Positions 49,108 to 58,607 of a stretch of 64,000 nt of DNA are shown here, in pieces (position 1 is the first letter of the stretch; each line of letters begins with the position of its first letter). The position numbers and the translations under genes are program-made. The DNA lies in NCBI RefSeq assembly GCF_003697785.1, contig NZ_QOKZ01000001.1, positions 496,001-560,000 of the forward strand, in the 5' to 3' direction. Origin of the DNA: Paracoccus alkanivorans (GTDB lineage: Bacteria; Pseudomonadota; Alphaproteobacteria; Rhodobacterales; Rhodobacteraceae). Below the pieces are notes generated by a model that worked only from the letters and a program-made list of their open reading frames with translations, was not told the origin of the DNA and did not search any database.

Positions 49108-49240
49108 TGCGCGATTTACTGCCATGCGGAACTTTTTCACGTGCAAGTCAGTTGGACATGCGCGAGCGCCATGTGATAGTTGCGCGTTCACTTGATCAAC
49201 CGCCTCTAAAAGAGGCCTCGAATACAGGCACAGGAACAAC

Positions 49241-49480
49241 ATGCAAGTTTCCAAGATCATTCGTTTCACCGGCATTGCCCTTGCCATCGCGGGACTGTCG
49301 GCATGCGCTCAAGGCTACCAGACCGGCCTTTCGCCCGACGCTCAGCGCGCCGCTGGCGGTGCCGTCGCCGGTGCCGTCATCGCCAAGGCACTGGATGAGG
49401 ACATCGCGACCGGCGCCGCGCTCGGTGGTGCGGCCGGTGCGCTGTGCGACGAGGCGGGTGTCTGCCAGCGCAGCTACTGA
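49241..49480 (+). CDS. Glycine-zipper lipoprotein, copy 1
   Basis: A 79-residue protein. The signal peptide ends in LSAC, a good lipobox. A glycine-zipper stretch follows (AAGGAVAGAVIAKALDEDIATGAALGGAAGALCDE), and the tail has a second cysteine (GVCQRSY). Such proteins are thought to insert into or line outer-membrane or periplasmic membranes. It resembles the next gene in arrangement and in the GALCD..xxCQ end, so the two are probable tandem paralogs. It lies between pccB and pccA. Confidence 0.8.
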   Translation: MQVSKIIRFTGIALAIAGLSACAQGYQTGLSPDAQRAAGGAVAGAVIAKALDEDIATGAALGGAAGALCDEAGVCQRSY

Positions 49481-49555
49481 TCCCCATCGGTATTGTGAAC
49501 CAAAACGGTGCGGCCCGCGTTATGGCCCTACCGATAACAGGACAGGATATCTGAC

Positions 49556-49777
49556 ATGGGCAAGACAATCGCTCTGGCGGCCATACTCGGCGCAACCCTG
49601 CTGGCCGGGTGCACCCAGAACATCAGGCCGACCGATGTCGATCGTGGCATATTGGGTGCTGCCGCCGGCGCAACCATCGCCAAGGTCGGAGGTCGCGAGG
49701 AAAGCGACATCTACAAAGCGGCAGCCATCGGCGCGGCCGGCGGTGCGCTTTGCGACGACGTACGGCTTTGCCAATAG
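49556..49777 (+). CDS. Glycine-zipper lipoprotein, copy 2
   Basis: A 73-residue protein with the signal peptide MGKTIALAAILGATLLAGC (clear LAGC lipobox). A zipper stretch LGAAAGATIAKVGG is followed by IGAAGGALCDDVRLCQ. The end is shared with the upstream gene, supporting a tandem duplication. It lies 75 bases after copy 1 and about 105 before pccA. Function unknown. Confidence 0.8.
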   Translation: MGKTIALAAILGATLLAGCTQNIRPTDVDRGILGAAAGATIAKVGGREESDIYKAAAIGAAGGALCDDVRLCQ

Positions 49778-49882
49778 CATTCTGACCGCGCCGCGGAATA
49801 TCCGCGCCGCGATCTCTTTGCAGCCGTCCGTGGCCATTTGGCCGCGGGCGGTTTTTTCATGTCCTCCGACCAGGGATAACCC

Positions 49883-51880
49883 ATGTTCAATAAGATCCTG
49901 ATCGCCAATCGGGGCGAAATCGCCTGCCGTGTCATCAAGACCGCCCGCAAGATGGGAATCGCGACGGTCGCGGTCTACTCCGATGCCGACCGCAACGCGC
50001 TGCATGTGAAGATGGCGGACGAGGCAGTGCATATCGGCCCGGCCCCGGCGAACCAGTCCTATATCGTGATCGACAAGATCATGGACGCGATCCGTCAGAC
50101 CGGCGCCGAGGCCGTGCATCCCGGTTATGGCTTCCTGTCCGAGAACATGAAATTCGCCGAGGCGCTCGAGGCCGAGGGCGTCGCCTTCATCGGCCCCCCG
50201 GCCAAGGCCATTGAAGCGATGGGCGACAAGATCACCTCGAAGAAGCTGGCCGCAGAGGCCGGGGTCAGCACCGTGCCGGGCTACATGGGACTGATCGCGG
50301 ATGCCGATGAGGCGGTGAAGATCTCGGACGAGATCGGCTACCCGGTCATGATCAAGGCGAGCGCGGGCGGCGGCGGCAAGGGCATGCGCATCGCCTGGAA
50401 CGAAGCGGAAGCGCGTGAAGGTTTCCAGTCCTCGAAGAACGAGGCGGCAAGCAGTTTCGGCGATGACCGCATCTTCATCGAGAAATTCGTCACCCAGCCC
50501 CGGCATATCGAGATCCAGGTGCTGGCCGACAGCCACGGTAATTGCGTCTACCTGCATGAGCGCGAATGCTCGATCCAGCGCCGCAACCAGAAGGTCATCG
50601 AAGAGGCCCCCTCACCCTTCCTGGACGAAGCGACGCGCAAGGCGATGGGCGAACAGGCATGCGCCTTGGCCAAGGCGGTGGGTTACACCAGCGCCGGGAC
50701 CGTCGAATTCATCGTCGATGGCGAGCGGAATTTCTATTTCCTCGAAATGAACACCCGTCTGCAGGTAGAGCATCCCGTGACCGAACTGATCACCGGCGTC
50801 GACCTCGTCGAACAGATGATCCGCGTGGCCGATGGCGAGGCCCTGCCCTTCGCGCAGTCCGACCTGAAGATCAATGGCTGGGCGGTCGAAAGCCGCCTTT
50901 ATGCCGAGGATCCCTATCGCGGCTTTCTGCCCTCGATCGGTCGCCTGACCCGCTACCGCCCTCCCGCCGAGGTCTCGGACGCGGCCCATGTCGTGCGCAA
51001 CGATACCGGCGTGTTCGAGGGCGGCGAGATCAGCATGTTCTACGACCCGATGATCGCCAAGCTCTGCACCTGGGCGCCGTCTCGTGGCGAGGCGATCGAG
51101 GCGATGCGGGTGGCGTTGGACGAATTCGAGGTCGAGGGGATCGGGCATAACCTGCCCTTCCTGTCGGCGGTGATGGATCACCCGAAATTCGTCGCGGGCA
51201 ACATCACCACTGCCTTCATCGCCGAGGAATATCCCGACGGTTTCCAGGGTGCCACGCTTGCCGGTAACGATGTCATCCGCATCGCGGCAGCGGCGGCGGC
51301 AATGCATCGCGTGGGCGAAATCCGCCGCGCCCGGATCAGCGGGCGGCTTGACAACCACGAGCGCCATGTCGGCGAGAACTGGGTTGTCTTTGTCGGGGAT
51401 CGCGACCTGCCGGTGAAGATCAGCGCCGACCGCGAGGGTGCGACGGTTCATGTCGAAGGCCACGACCTGCGGGTGGAAAGCGATTGGAGGCCGGGACAGT
51501 CTCTGGCCCGGATGCAGGTCGATGGCCGGCCCCTGGTGATGAAGGTGGACAAGATCGCGGCAGGTTTCCGGCTGCGCACGCGGGGCGCCGATTTGCGCAT
51601 TCATGTCCGCCGCCCCCGCGCCGCCGAGCTGGCCCGGCTGATGCCCGAGAAGATCGCGCCCGACACGTCGAAATTCCTGCTCTGCCCCATGCCGGGGCTG
51701 GTGGTGAAGATCAATGTGGCCGCCGGCGACGAGGTGCAGGAGGGCCAGGCACTGGCCACCGTCGAGGCGATGAAGATGGAAAACATCCTGCGCGCCGAGA
51801 GGAAAGGCGTGGTAAAATCCGTCGATGCCGAAGCCGGACAAAGCCTCAAGGTCGATGACGTGATCATGGAGTTCGAGTGA
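49883..51880 (+). CDS. pccA: Propionyl-CoA carboxylase alpha subunit (biotin carboxylase/BCCP)
   Basis: ATP-dependent biotin carboxylase with its biotin carrier domain, 665 residues. N-terminal ATP-grasp region: LIANRGEIACRVIKTARKMG, ASAGGGGKGMRIAWNEAEA, RDTHLQERECS-like HERECSIQRRNQKVIEEAPSP and EMNTRLQVEHPVTEL. The carrier motif EAMKMENIL places the biotinylated lysine at Lys631. With pccB it forms the propionyl-CoA carboxylase complex. Methylmalonyl-CoA mutase follows nearby. Confidence 0.97.
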   Translation: MFNKILIANRGEIACRVIKTARKMGIATVAVYSDADRNALHVKMADEAVHIGPAPANQSYIVIDKIMDAIRQTGAEAVHPGYGFLSENMKFAEALEAEGVAFIGPPAKAIEAMGDKITSKKLAAEAGVSTVPGYMGLIADADEAVKISDEIGYPVMIKASAGGGGKGMRIAWNEAEAREGFQSSKNEAASSFGDDRIFIEKFVTQPRHIEIQVLADSHGNCVYLHERECSIQRRNQKVIEEAPSPFLDEATRKAMGEQACALAKAVGYTSAGTVEFIVDGERNFYFLEMNTRLQVEHPVTELITGVDLVEQMIRVADGEALPFAQSDLKINGWAVESRLYAEDPYRGFLPSIGRLTRYRPPAEVSDAAHVVRNDTGVFEGGEISMFYDPMIAKLCTWAPSRGEAIEAMRVALDEFEVEGIGHNLPFLSAVMDHPKFVAGNITTAFIAEEYPDGFQGATLAGNDVIRIAAAAAAMHRVGEIRRARISGRLDNHERHVGENWVVFVGDRDLPVKISADREGATVHVEGHDLRVESDWRPGQSLARMQVDGRPLVMKVDKIAAGFRLRTRGADLRIHVRRPRAAELARLMPEKIAPDTSKFLLCPMPGLVVKINVAAGDEVQEGQALATVEAMKMENILRAERKGVVKSVDAEAGQSLKVDDVIMEFE

Positions 51881-51884
51881 CCCC

Positions 51885-52469
51885 TTGGATTGGACGGCGC
51901 TGATATTGAGCGAAAGGGTCGTCGCGGCCCTGGTCGCCGCCATTGTCGGCGGGGGCGTGGTCGCGGCGGGCTGGTTCTGGACTCATGCGCTGTCCCGCAG
52001 GCGCGATCTGGTGCTGCGCCGTGAACGGATCAACGACATGCAGCGCGCCCTTTTGGCTGAAATCCGGGCGCATGTCGTGGTGCTGGAGCGGCAGATGAAG
52101 GATTCCCCATATGAGAACGCGATGCAGCGCATGCTGTCCGAGGGTTATGTTCCGATCCTGCCGCATGACGCGAATGACAGGATTTTCCGGGCCGTGATCG
52201 GGGATGTGCATATGCTGCCGGAAGCGACCATCGATTCAGTCGTGCGCTATTACCGCCTTCTCACGGTGCGAGCGGCACTTGGCCAGGATGTGCTTCGCCT
52301 GGTCAAGGACGATCCCGACCGGGCCACGGGCATGTTCTTGGATTATGTCGCGATAGAAAGTGAGACGCTGGAAACCGGGCGCGAGGCCGTGAATGCGCTG
52401 GCCGCAAGCCTGCAGCAGGGCAAGCCGATGCAGATCAGTAAAACGAGCGCGGACCGGAGCGGCCGGTGA
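51885..52469 (+). CDS. Single-pass membrane protein of unknown function
   Basis: A protein of about 194 residues with one N-terminal helix (VVAALVAAIVGGGVVAAGWFW) and a mostly helical cytoplasmic part (RRRDLVLRRERINDMQRALLAEIRAHVVVLERQMKDSPYENAMQRML). The start is uncertain: the TTG at 51885 lacks a good ribosome binding site; a TTG at 51906 is an alternative. It lies 4 bases after pccA, so cotranscription is likely. Its end overlaps the convergent gene at 52435 by 35 bases. No family was recognised. Confidence 0.7.
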   Translation: MDWTALILSERVVAALVAAIVGGGVVAAGWFWTHALSRRRDLVLRRERINDMQRALLAEIRAHVVVLERQMKDSPYENAMQRMLSEGYVPILPHDANDRIFRAVIGDVHMLPEATIDSVVRYYRLLTVRAALGQDVLRLVKDDPDRATGMFLDYVAIESETLETGREAVNALAASLQQGKPMQISKTSADRSGR

Positions 52470-52644
52470 TGGGCGTCAATCCCAAGGCAGAGGTCACGTC
52501 ATTGACCGACCCGTTCTTGTCCAGAAATTCCTTTCTGGCTTGCAGGATTTCCTGCAGGCGCGAACGCAATTGCTCGAACCTCTCGGCACTCACGGCCGGG
52601 GCGGAAGGCTGCTTTTCCTTGCGCAAACTGGTCGATTTCGCCAT
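52435..52644 (-). CDS. Small helical protein of unknown function
   Basis: A 69-residue protein MAKSTSLRKEKQPSAPAVSAERFEQLRSRLQEILQARKEFLDKNGSVND..., basic at the start and strongly helical in the middle. A strong GGAGG site sits 6 bases before the ATG, which supports it as real despite its size. Its 3' end overlaps the upstream neighbour on the other strand. No family recognised. Confidence 0.75.
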   Translation of the reverse strand: MAKSTSLRKEKQPSAPAVSAERFEQLRSRLQEILQARKEFLDKNGSVNDVTSALGLTPITGRSGPRSFY

Positions 52645-52743
52645 TTCGCCTCCTCCGGTCAGCGGCGGGCATATCCGCCGTCCTGCACCAAATATAGGGC
52701 CACGAACAGGATTTCGCAATCCGAAGCTGGATCGCGGTGAATT

Positions 52744-53265
52744 CTATGGCATTACCCCTGCCCGCCCGATCTCCTGCCGCCGCAACGGGAACTTGTCGAT
52801 GGCGCGGCTGATCTCGCGCGCGTCCCAAGGCAAGGGCTTGCGCAGCTTCACCTGCCCGTCCTTGTCCATGATGACCAGCGAGAACCCCCGCGGACGCAGT
52901 TGCTGCCGCCAGGGGCCGTTCGCCTGCGGATCGGTATCGGCGATCACGACCACGTCACGCTCGATCAATCTTTGCGGGCTATCCCGAAGGGCCTGCATCT
53001 GCTCGACAAAGGCGGGATCACTGGGCGTGTCGGCAAAGACCACGACCGGGCGCGAGACCCATTGGAACTCTGCGGGCGAGGCGTCAGCCGCGTCGAACAC
53101 CGGCAGCTCGGGTTCTTCCGCCTCTGGGTCGGGCGCTGTGGCCATTTCCTCCGGGCTCATCGGGCGGGCGGATTCGCTCACCTGCGCCTCTGACGGAGGC
53201 GGCGCATCGCGGGCCGGGCCCATGGCGGCCAGTGCCATCACGATTATCAGGAATTTCAACTTCAT
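52744..53265 (-). CDS. DUF4174-like secreted protein
   Basis: A 173-residue protein with a signal peptide (MKLKFLIIVMALAAMGPARDA), then a Pro/Glu-rich linker and a compact domain: EFQWVSRPVVVFADTPSDPAFVEQMQALRDSPQRLIERDVVVIADTD...GFSLVIMDKDGQVKLRKPLPWDAREISRAIDKFPLRRQEI. This is the DUF4174 thioredoxin-like pattern, without a CxxC. It is divergent from the mutase gene (57 bases between starts). Probably periplasmic. Function unknown. Confidence 0.82.
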   Translation of the reverse strand: MKLKFLIIVMALAAMGPARDAPPPSEAQVSESARPMSPEEMATAPDPEAEEPELPVFDAADASPAEFQWVSRPVVVFADTPSDPAFVEQMQALRDSPQRLIERDVVVIADTDPQANGPWRQQLRPRGFSLVIMDKDGQVKLRKPLPWDAREISRAIDKFPLRRQEIGRAGVMP

Positions 53266-53322
53266 CGGCACCTCATCCTCATCTGAATATAGGGCGGGGT
53301 GGCCTGTGGGAAAGGCAGAACC

Positions 53323-55458
53323 ATGACAAAACCGACATTGGAGGATTGGCGGAAGCTGGCTGAAAAAGAGCTGAAGGGCCGCGATCCCGAAAGCCTCAAC
53401 TGGCAGACGCTGGAAGATATCACCGTCAAGCCGCTTTATACCGAGGCCGACACCGCGACACTCGAGCATATGGGCAGCCTGCCCGGCCTTGCCCCATTCA
53501 CCCGCGGCCCCCGCGCCACGATGTATGCGGGGCGTCCCTGGACGATCCGCCAATATGCGGGCTTTTCCACCGCCGAGGAATCCAACGCCTTCTATCGCCG
53601 GGGGCTGGCGGCGGGTCAGCAGGGCGTCTCGGTCGCTTTCGATCTGGCCACCCATCGCGGCTATGACAGCGATCACCCCCGCGTCGTCGGCGATGTCGGC
53701 AAGGCGGGCGTTGCCATCGACTCGGTCGAGGACATGAAGATCCTGTTCGACGGCATCCCGCTGGACAAGGTCAGCGTCTCGATGACCATGAACGGCGCGG
53801 TGATCCCGGTGCTGGCGAATTTCATCGTCACCGGCGAGGAACAGGGGCATGACCGCTCGGTCCTGTCGGGGACCATCCAGAACGACATCCTCAAGGAGTT
53901 CATGGTCCGCAACACCTATATCTACCCGCCCGAGCCCTCGATGCGGATCATCAGCGACATCATCGAGTTCACCTCGACCCAGATGCCGCGTTTCAACTCG
54001 ATCTCGATCTCGGGTTATCACATGCAGGAGGCCGGGGCGAACCTTGTCCAGGAGCTGGCCTATACGCTGGCTGACGGGCGCGAATACGTGAAGGCGGCCA
54101 TCGAGGCGGGCATGGATGTCGATGTCTTCGCGGGGCGGCTGTCGTTCTTCTTTGCCATCGGCATGAATTTCTTCATGGAGATCGCCAAGCTCCGGGCGGC
54201 GCGGATGTTGTGGCACCGGGTGATGACCGAATTCGGCGCGCAGAAGCCGTCTTCCCTGATGCTGCGCACCCATTGCCAGACCTCGGGCGTCAGCCTGCAG
54301 GAGCAGGATCCCTATAACAACGTCGTCCGCACCGCCTATGAGGCGATGTCGGCGGCGCTTGGCGGCACGCAATCGCTGCATACCAACGCGCTGGACGAGG
54401 CGATTGCCCTGCCCACCGATTTCAGCGCCCGGATCGCGCGGAACACGCAGCTTATCCTGCAGGAAGAGACCGGCATCACCAATGTCATCGATCCGCTGGC
54501 CGGTTCCTATTACGTCGAAAGCCTGACCGCCGAACTGGCCGGGAAGGCATGGGCGCTGATGGAGGAGGTCGAGGAGATGGGCGGCATGACCAAGGCCGTC
54601 GCAAGCGGCATGCCCAAGCTGCGCATCGAGGAATCCGCCGCGCGCCGCCAGGCGATGATCGACCGGGGCGACGAGGTGATCGTGGGCGTCAACAAGTATC
54701 GCAAGGACAAGGAGGACCCGATCGACATTCTCGATATCGACAATGTGAAGGTCCGCGACAGCCAGATCGCCCGGCTGGAGAAAATCCGCGCAACCCGTGA
54801 CGAGGCCGCATGTCAGGCGGCGCTGGACGAGTTGACCCGCCGCGCCCGCGAGGGCGGCAACCTGCTGGAGGCCGCCATCGAGGCCGCCCGCGCCCGTGCA
54901 TCAGTCGGAGAGATCAGCATGGCCATGGAAAAGGAATTCGGTCGTCACCGCGCCGAGGTGAAAACGCTGGCGGGGGTTTACGGCGCCGCCTATGAGGGCG
55001 ACGAGGGCTTTGCCGCGATCCAGCTCGATGTCGAGAAATTCGCCGAGGAAGAGGGCCGCCGCCCGCGCATGCTGGTGGTCAAGATGGGGCAGGACGGTCA
55101 CGACCGGGGCGCCAAGGTCATCGCCACCGCTTTCGCCGATATCGGTTTCGACGTGGATGTGGGGCCACTGTTCCAGACCCCCGAAGAGGCCGCGCAGGAC
55201 GCGCTTGACAATGACGTGCATGTGATCGGCATCTCCAGTCAGGCGGCGGGTCACAAGACGCTGGCGCCCAAGTTGATCGAGGCGCTGAAGGCGCAGGGCG
55301 CGGACGATATCCTGGTGATCTGCGGCGGAGTGATTCCACAGCAGGATTACGAATTCCTGCAGAAGGCAGGGGTGAAGGCCATCTTCGGACCGGGCACCAA
55401 CATCCCCGCCGCCGCCGCCGATATCCTGCGCCTCATCCGCGAAACGCGGCAGGGGTAA
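53323..55458 (+). CDS. scpA: Methylmalonyl-CoA mutase
   Basis: A B12-dependent mutase interconverting (R)-methylmalonyl-CoA and succinyl-CoA, 711 residues, the one-chain form. The TIM-barrel domain shows [34 protein letters not shown] and [19 protein letters not shown]; the cobalamin domain has [28 protein letters not shown] with the D-x-H-x-x-G cobalt-binding motif. The ATG at 53323 follows an AAAGG site. It completes propionyl-CoA to succinyl-CoA with pccA/pccB. Epimerase and MeaB genes are not in the window. Confidence 0.97.
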   Translation: MTKPTLEDWRKLAEKELKGRDPESLNWQTLEDITVKPLYTEADTATLEHMGSLPGLAPFTRGPRATMYAGRPWTIRQYAGFSTAEESNAFYRRGLAAGQQGVSVAFDLATHRGYDSDHPRVVGDVGKAGVAIDSVEDMKILFDGIPLDKVSVSMTMNGAVIPVLANFIVTGEEQGHDRSVLSGTIQNDILKEFMVRNTYIYPPEPSMRIISDIIEFTSTQMPRFNSISISGYHMQEAGANLVQELAYTLADGREYVKAAIEAGMDVDVFAGRLSFFFAIGMNFFMEIAKLRAARMLWHRVMTEFGAQKPSSLMLRTHCQTSGVSLQEQDPYNNVVRTAYEAMSAALGGTQSLHTNALDEAIALPTDFSARIARNTQLILQEETGITNVIDPLAGSYYVESLTAELAGKAWALMEEVEEMGGMTKAVASGMPKLRIEESAARRQAMIDRGDEVIVGVNKYRKDKEDPIDILDIDNVKVRDSQIARLEKIRATRDEAACQAALDELTRRAREGGNLLEAAIEAARARASVGEISMAMEKEFGRHRAEVKTLAGVYGAAYEGDEGFAAIQLDVEKFAEEEGRRPRMLVVKMGQDGHDRGAKVIATAFADIGFDVDVGPLFQTPEEAAQDALDNDVHVIGISSQAAGHKTLAPKLIEALKAQGADDILVICGGVIPQQDYEFLQKAGVKAIFGPGTNIPAAAADILRLIRETRQG

Positions 55459-55462
55459 TCGC

Positions 55463-55556
55463 GCCGCCCGGCAGGGCGTTTCCGGGCCGGGCGGCATGGG
55501 CTGCCGGAAAGCGGCTGCCACGAAACGCCAGCGCGGAGAAGGGCCGGCGGCCCTTC
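55463..55556. terminator. Two hairpins between scpA and thiN
   Basis: A perfect 10-bp stem (55463-55472 with 55486-55495) follows the mutase stop by 5 bases. An 8-bp stem with 3-base loop (55538-55556) abuts the thiN stop. The genes converge, so each probably terminates one unit. Neither is followed by a clear U-run. Confidence 0.6.
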
Positions 55557-55558
55557 CG

Positions 55559-56239
55559 TCAGGTCTTCGCCCGGCTGTTTCCTGGCAACCGCAATGCGGT
55601 CAGCACCGTCGTCAGCGTTTCCCTTGGCAGGATGACAAACATCTTGCCCTCGATCCGCAATGTCACCAGGCCGGTCGCGCGGTTCGAGGTGCCCACCCGG
55701 GTGCCGGGTGCGAACTCGATCCCTTCGATGGGCCATTCGAGGCCGGTGCTGACCCCGCGCGCCGGCCCCATCGGATAAAGCGAAACCCGCGTCCCCGGCA
55801 TCAGCGGCAGGGTCAGGCGCGGAGGAGCCAGGAAAACGATATCGTCGGAATTGAGCATGATGGAAACCGGCCGTCCGACATTCGCCAGAGCCGTCAGCGC
55901 CGCAAGCGTATGGTCCAGCCGCAGCCCGGAAAACCCGACCGCAAGCACGAAGGGCGACGCGATGCGGGTCAGGCATTTGGTGAAATCGGTGCTGTCCTGT
56001 TCCGCCACACGGACAATACGTTCTGCCGGAATGATCTCGCGCGCGGCGCTGCTGATACTGTCCAGGTCGCCGATCACCCAATCCGGGGCCTGTCCCAGTG
56101 AAAGCGCCCGGTCGGCACCCCCGTCAGCCGCCACCAGGGTCGGAGCGAGGCTCAGGGCGGTCATCAGCTCGACCGGGCGCACCAACCCTCCGCCGATGAC
56201 GGTCACGCCCAGTTCGGATATCACCAGTCGCGGCATCAT
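55559..56239 (-). CDS. thiN: Thiamine diphosphokinase
   Basis: Transfers a pyrophosphate group from ATP to thiamine. Visible motifs are LVAADGGADRALSLGQAPDWVIGDLDSIS, VRVAEQDSTDFTKCL and VGFSGLRLDHTLAAL, all typical. The length is 226 residues. It overlaps the DUF2842 gene by 4 bases, so translation is likely coupled. Confidence 0.93.
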   Translation of the reverse strand: MMPRLVISELGVTVIGGGLVRPVELMTALSLAPTLVAADGGADRALSLGQAPDWVIGDLDSISSAAREIIPAERIVRVAEQDSTDFTKCLTRIASPFVLAVGFSGLRLDHTLAALTALANVGRPVSIMLNSDDIVFLAPPRLTLPLMPGTRVSLYPMGPARGVSTGLEWPIEGIEFAPGTRVGTSNRATGLVTLRIEGKMFVILPRETLTTVLTALRLPGNSRAKT

Positions 56240-56448
56240 TCGTCCCGGCCGATCCCTGTAAACAACCGTTTCAGCGGCAGGATCCAGATGATGCCGAGTC
56301 CAATATAGACAAGCAACTCGATCCAGATCGGTTGCCGCCCGAAACGCGCGTCCAGCCAGTTCACCAGCGTCACCGCCACGATGATATAGGCGGGCAGCCC
56401 AAGCACCAGGACCAGGATAGACAGGCGTTTGCGGGTTTTCAGGTCCAT
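56236..56448 (-). CDS. DUF2842 small membrane protein
   Basis: A 70-residue protein with two membrane helices (LSILVLVLGLPAYIIVAVTLV and PIWIELLVYIGLGIIWILPL) and the ending LKRLFTGIGRDE. The layout MDLKTRKRLSILVLVLGLPAYIIVA is the DUF2842 signature, found in alphaproteobacteria. Function unknown. The ATG overlaps thiN translation. Confidence 0.88.
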   Translation of the reverse strand: MDLKTRKRLSILVLVLGLPAYIIVAVTLVNWLDARFGRQPIWIELLVYIGLGIIWILPLKRLFTGIGRDE

Positions 56449-56512
56449 ACGGTCATACCTTGCTATCGTCCCCTCATCCGCCGATCCGGGTGGAGGCTTC
56501 TTACCGCTTCGC

Positions 56513-56734
56513 TCATTGCCCCTTGCGGCGCAACGAGAAAATGATGATCACGAAGGGGATGGCAATCAGCGGTGCCGCGCCGAACGCCACGGTCATCAGG
56601 CGTTTCAACGCCTCCGGCTCATCCCATTCTCCCCATGCACCAGAGCGGATCTGCGAGACCAGATACCAGGTCCCCAGCACCAGCAGGAGTTCGAGGACAA
56701 GCAACAGGATCAAGACGGCATTCGACTTCTTCAT
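56513..56734 (-). CDS. Small two-helix membrane protein
   Basis: A 73-residue protein with helices at about 5-26 (NAVLILLLVLELLLVLGTWYLV) and 47-66 (VAFGAAPLIAIPFVIIIFSL), ending in a basic RRKGQ tail. No family recognised. It lies upstream of the DUF2842 gene on the same strand, with 64 bases between, and may be cotranscribed. Confidence 0.75.
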   Translation of the reverse strand: MKKSNAVLILLLVLELLLVLGTWYLVSQIRSGAWGEWDEPEALKRLMTVAFGAAPLIAIPFVIIIFSLRRKGQ

Positions 56735-56842
56735 TTCCGATCCGTTCCGGGCAACGTCCCTCTATCCGTATAGCTGACGGGCAGGGAAATCGAGTCCGAA
56801 GGCGGGGCGAGATGATCGGTTCGCCCCGCCTCCCCGCCCCGA

Positions 56843-58135
56843 TCAGTCGGCGAATGGGTCGGTCACGAGGATCGTGTCGTCGCGCTCGGGACTGGTCGAC
56901 AGCAGCGCGACGGGGCACTGGATCAACTCCTCGACGCGGCGGACATATTTCACCGCCTCGGCGGGCAGATCGGCCCAGCTTCGCGCACCGGCGGTCGATT
57001 CCCGCCAGCCGTCGAGTTCCTCGTAGATCGGCGTGACCTTCGCCTGCAATGCGGCGGCGGTGGGCAGGTAGTCATATTGCTTGCCGTCGATCTCGTAACC
57101 CACGCAGATCTTCAATTTCTCGAATCCGTCCAGCACGTCCAGCTTGGTCAGCGCGATACCATTGACCCCCGAGATCGCGCAGGTCTGGCGCACCAGCACC
57201 GCGTCGAACCAGCCGCAACGGCGCTGACGCCCGGTAACGGTGCCGAATTCATGGCCCCGTTCGCCTAGGCGCCGGCCATCATCATCGTGGAGCTCGGTCG
57301 GGAACGGGCCTTCGCCAACGCGGGTCGTATAGGCCTTGACGATGCCAAGCACGAAATCGATCGCACCCGGGCCCATGCCGGTGCCCGAGGCCGCCATGCC
57401 CGACATGGTGGTGGAACTGGTCACATAGGGATAGGTGCCGAAATCGATGTCGAGCAGCGATCCCTGCGCGCCCTCGAACAGGATCCGCTTGCCGGATTTG
57501 CGCGCTTCGGCCATGACCTTCCAGACCGGCTGCGCATAGGGCAGCAGCTTGGGCGCGATCTCCTGCAGCATGGCCTTCAGCTTTGCCCGGTCGATCGGCT
57601 CGGCATCCAGCCCCTGCCGCAGCGCGTCGTGATGGGCCAGAAGCCGGTCGAGCCGCGCGTCCAGCGTCTCTTCATCGCCCAGATCGGCGACGCGGATGGT
57701 GCGGCGTCCCACCTTGTCCTCGTAGGCCGGGCCGATGCCGCGCCCGGTGGTGCCGATACGCGCCTTGCCCGCGGCCTCTTCGCGCAACTTGTCCAGATCC
57801 TGATGCAGCGGCAGGATCAGCGGCGTGTTCTCGGCGATCATCAGGTTTTCGGTCGAGATCCGCACCCCCTGCGCCGACAGCTTGTCGATTTCGGAAAACA
57901 GCGACCACGGGTCGAGAACCACGCCATTGCCGATCACCGCCAGCTTGCCCTCGCGCACGATCCCCGAGGGCAGCAGCGAGAGCTTGAACACCGTATTGCC
58001 GATGACCAGCGTATGACCGGCATTATGGCCGCCCTGAAACCGTGCGATCACATCGGCGCGCTCGCTGAGCCAGTCGACGATCTTGCCCTTGCCCTCGTCG
58101 CCCCATTGTGCGCCGACAACCACCACATTGGCCAT
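56843..58135 (-). CDS. purA: Adenylosuccinate synthetase
   Basis: GTP-dependent joining of IMP and aspartate in AMP synthesis. The P-loop [12 protein letters not shown] is at residues 10-21, followed by [55 protein letters not shown] and the C-terminal [21 protein letters not shown]. At 430 residues it is a standard PurA. A composite repeat lies upstream of its start. Confidence 0.97.
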   Translation of the reverse strand: MANVVVVGAQWGDEGKGKIVDWLSERADVIARFQGGHNAGHTLVIGNTVFKLSLLPSGIVREGKLAVIGNGVVLDPWSLFSEIDKLSAQGVRISTENLMIAENTPLILPLHQDLDKLREEAAGKARIGTTGRGIGPAYEDKVGRRTIRVADLGDEETLDARLDRLLAHHDALRQGLDAEPIDRAKLKAMLQEIAPKLLPYAQPVWKVMAEARKSGKRILFEGAQGSLLDIDFGTYPYVTSSTTMSGMAASGTGMGPGAIDFVLGIVKAYTTRVGEGPFPTELHDDDGRRLGERGHEFGTVTGRQRRCGWFDAVLVRQTCAISGVNGIALTKLDVLDGFEKLKICVGYEIDGKQYDYLPTAAALQAKVTPIYEELDGWRESTAGARSWADLPAEAVKYVRRVEELIQCPVALLSTSPERDDTILVTDPFAD

Positions 58136-58244
58136 GAACCGGTCCTTCCATTGCCCGAAAATTGTCCGCAGCAGGGTCTAGCGCATGCGACAGGCGGGGA
58201 AAAGCGGGGATTTCGATCCGGCGAGTCTTGCTGTCGCCGAAGAC

Positions 58245-58327
58245 CGGGGGCTCTGCCCCCGCGCAGGCCAGTTTCCCCGATGGAAACAGGCCTGCGCTCC
58301 CCCGAGGTATTTGCCACAAAGAAGAAG
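58245..58327. repeat. Composite intergenic repeat, fullest copy (slyX to purA)
   Basis: A 7-bp hairpin (58245-58261, TCT loop) and a larger hairpin (58261-58297: 9 bp, one A/A mismatch, then 6 bp, 5-base loop) are followed by the repeat core at 58305-58327. Read on the minus strand, the core starts 9 bases after the slyX stop and precedes the hairpins and purA. It is the most complete example of the element. Confidence 0.75.
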
Positions 58328-58335
58328 GAACCTGT

Positions 58336-58554
58336 TCACCAATGCGGCGGGCGCTGATCGGCCAGCGGGACGGTGCTGCCGGTATCGGCCTCGCGCTCGG
58401 CCTCTGCCCGCATGAGCATTTCGACAAGGCGGGTGAGCCGGGCGATCTCGGCATCCTGCCGCGCGATGACCTCGCTGAGATCGTCCGTCAGGCGCGTCAG
58501 ATGGGCGAGCGCCTCTTCCAGATGCTCGATCCGTGCCTGCTGCTGCTTGTCCAT
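58336..58554 (-). CDS. slyX: SlyX family protein
   Basis: A 72-residue helical protein: [49 protein letters not shown] is a coiled coil with the SlyX signature, and the C-terminus [10 protein letters not shown] is the family's conserved end. SlyX function is unknown. The start is 54 bases from the divergent hisS. Confidence 0.88.
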   Translation of the reverse strand: MDKQQQARIEHLEEALAHLTRLTDDLSEVIARQDAEIARLTRLVEMLMRAEAEREADTGSTVPLADQRPPHW

Positions 58555-58607
58555 CTGGCCCCCTTCCGTTAGAGCAGCCACGGATTTGGCCGGAAAGGCA
58601 CAGGACC

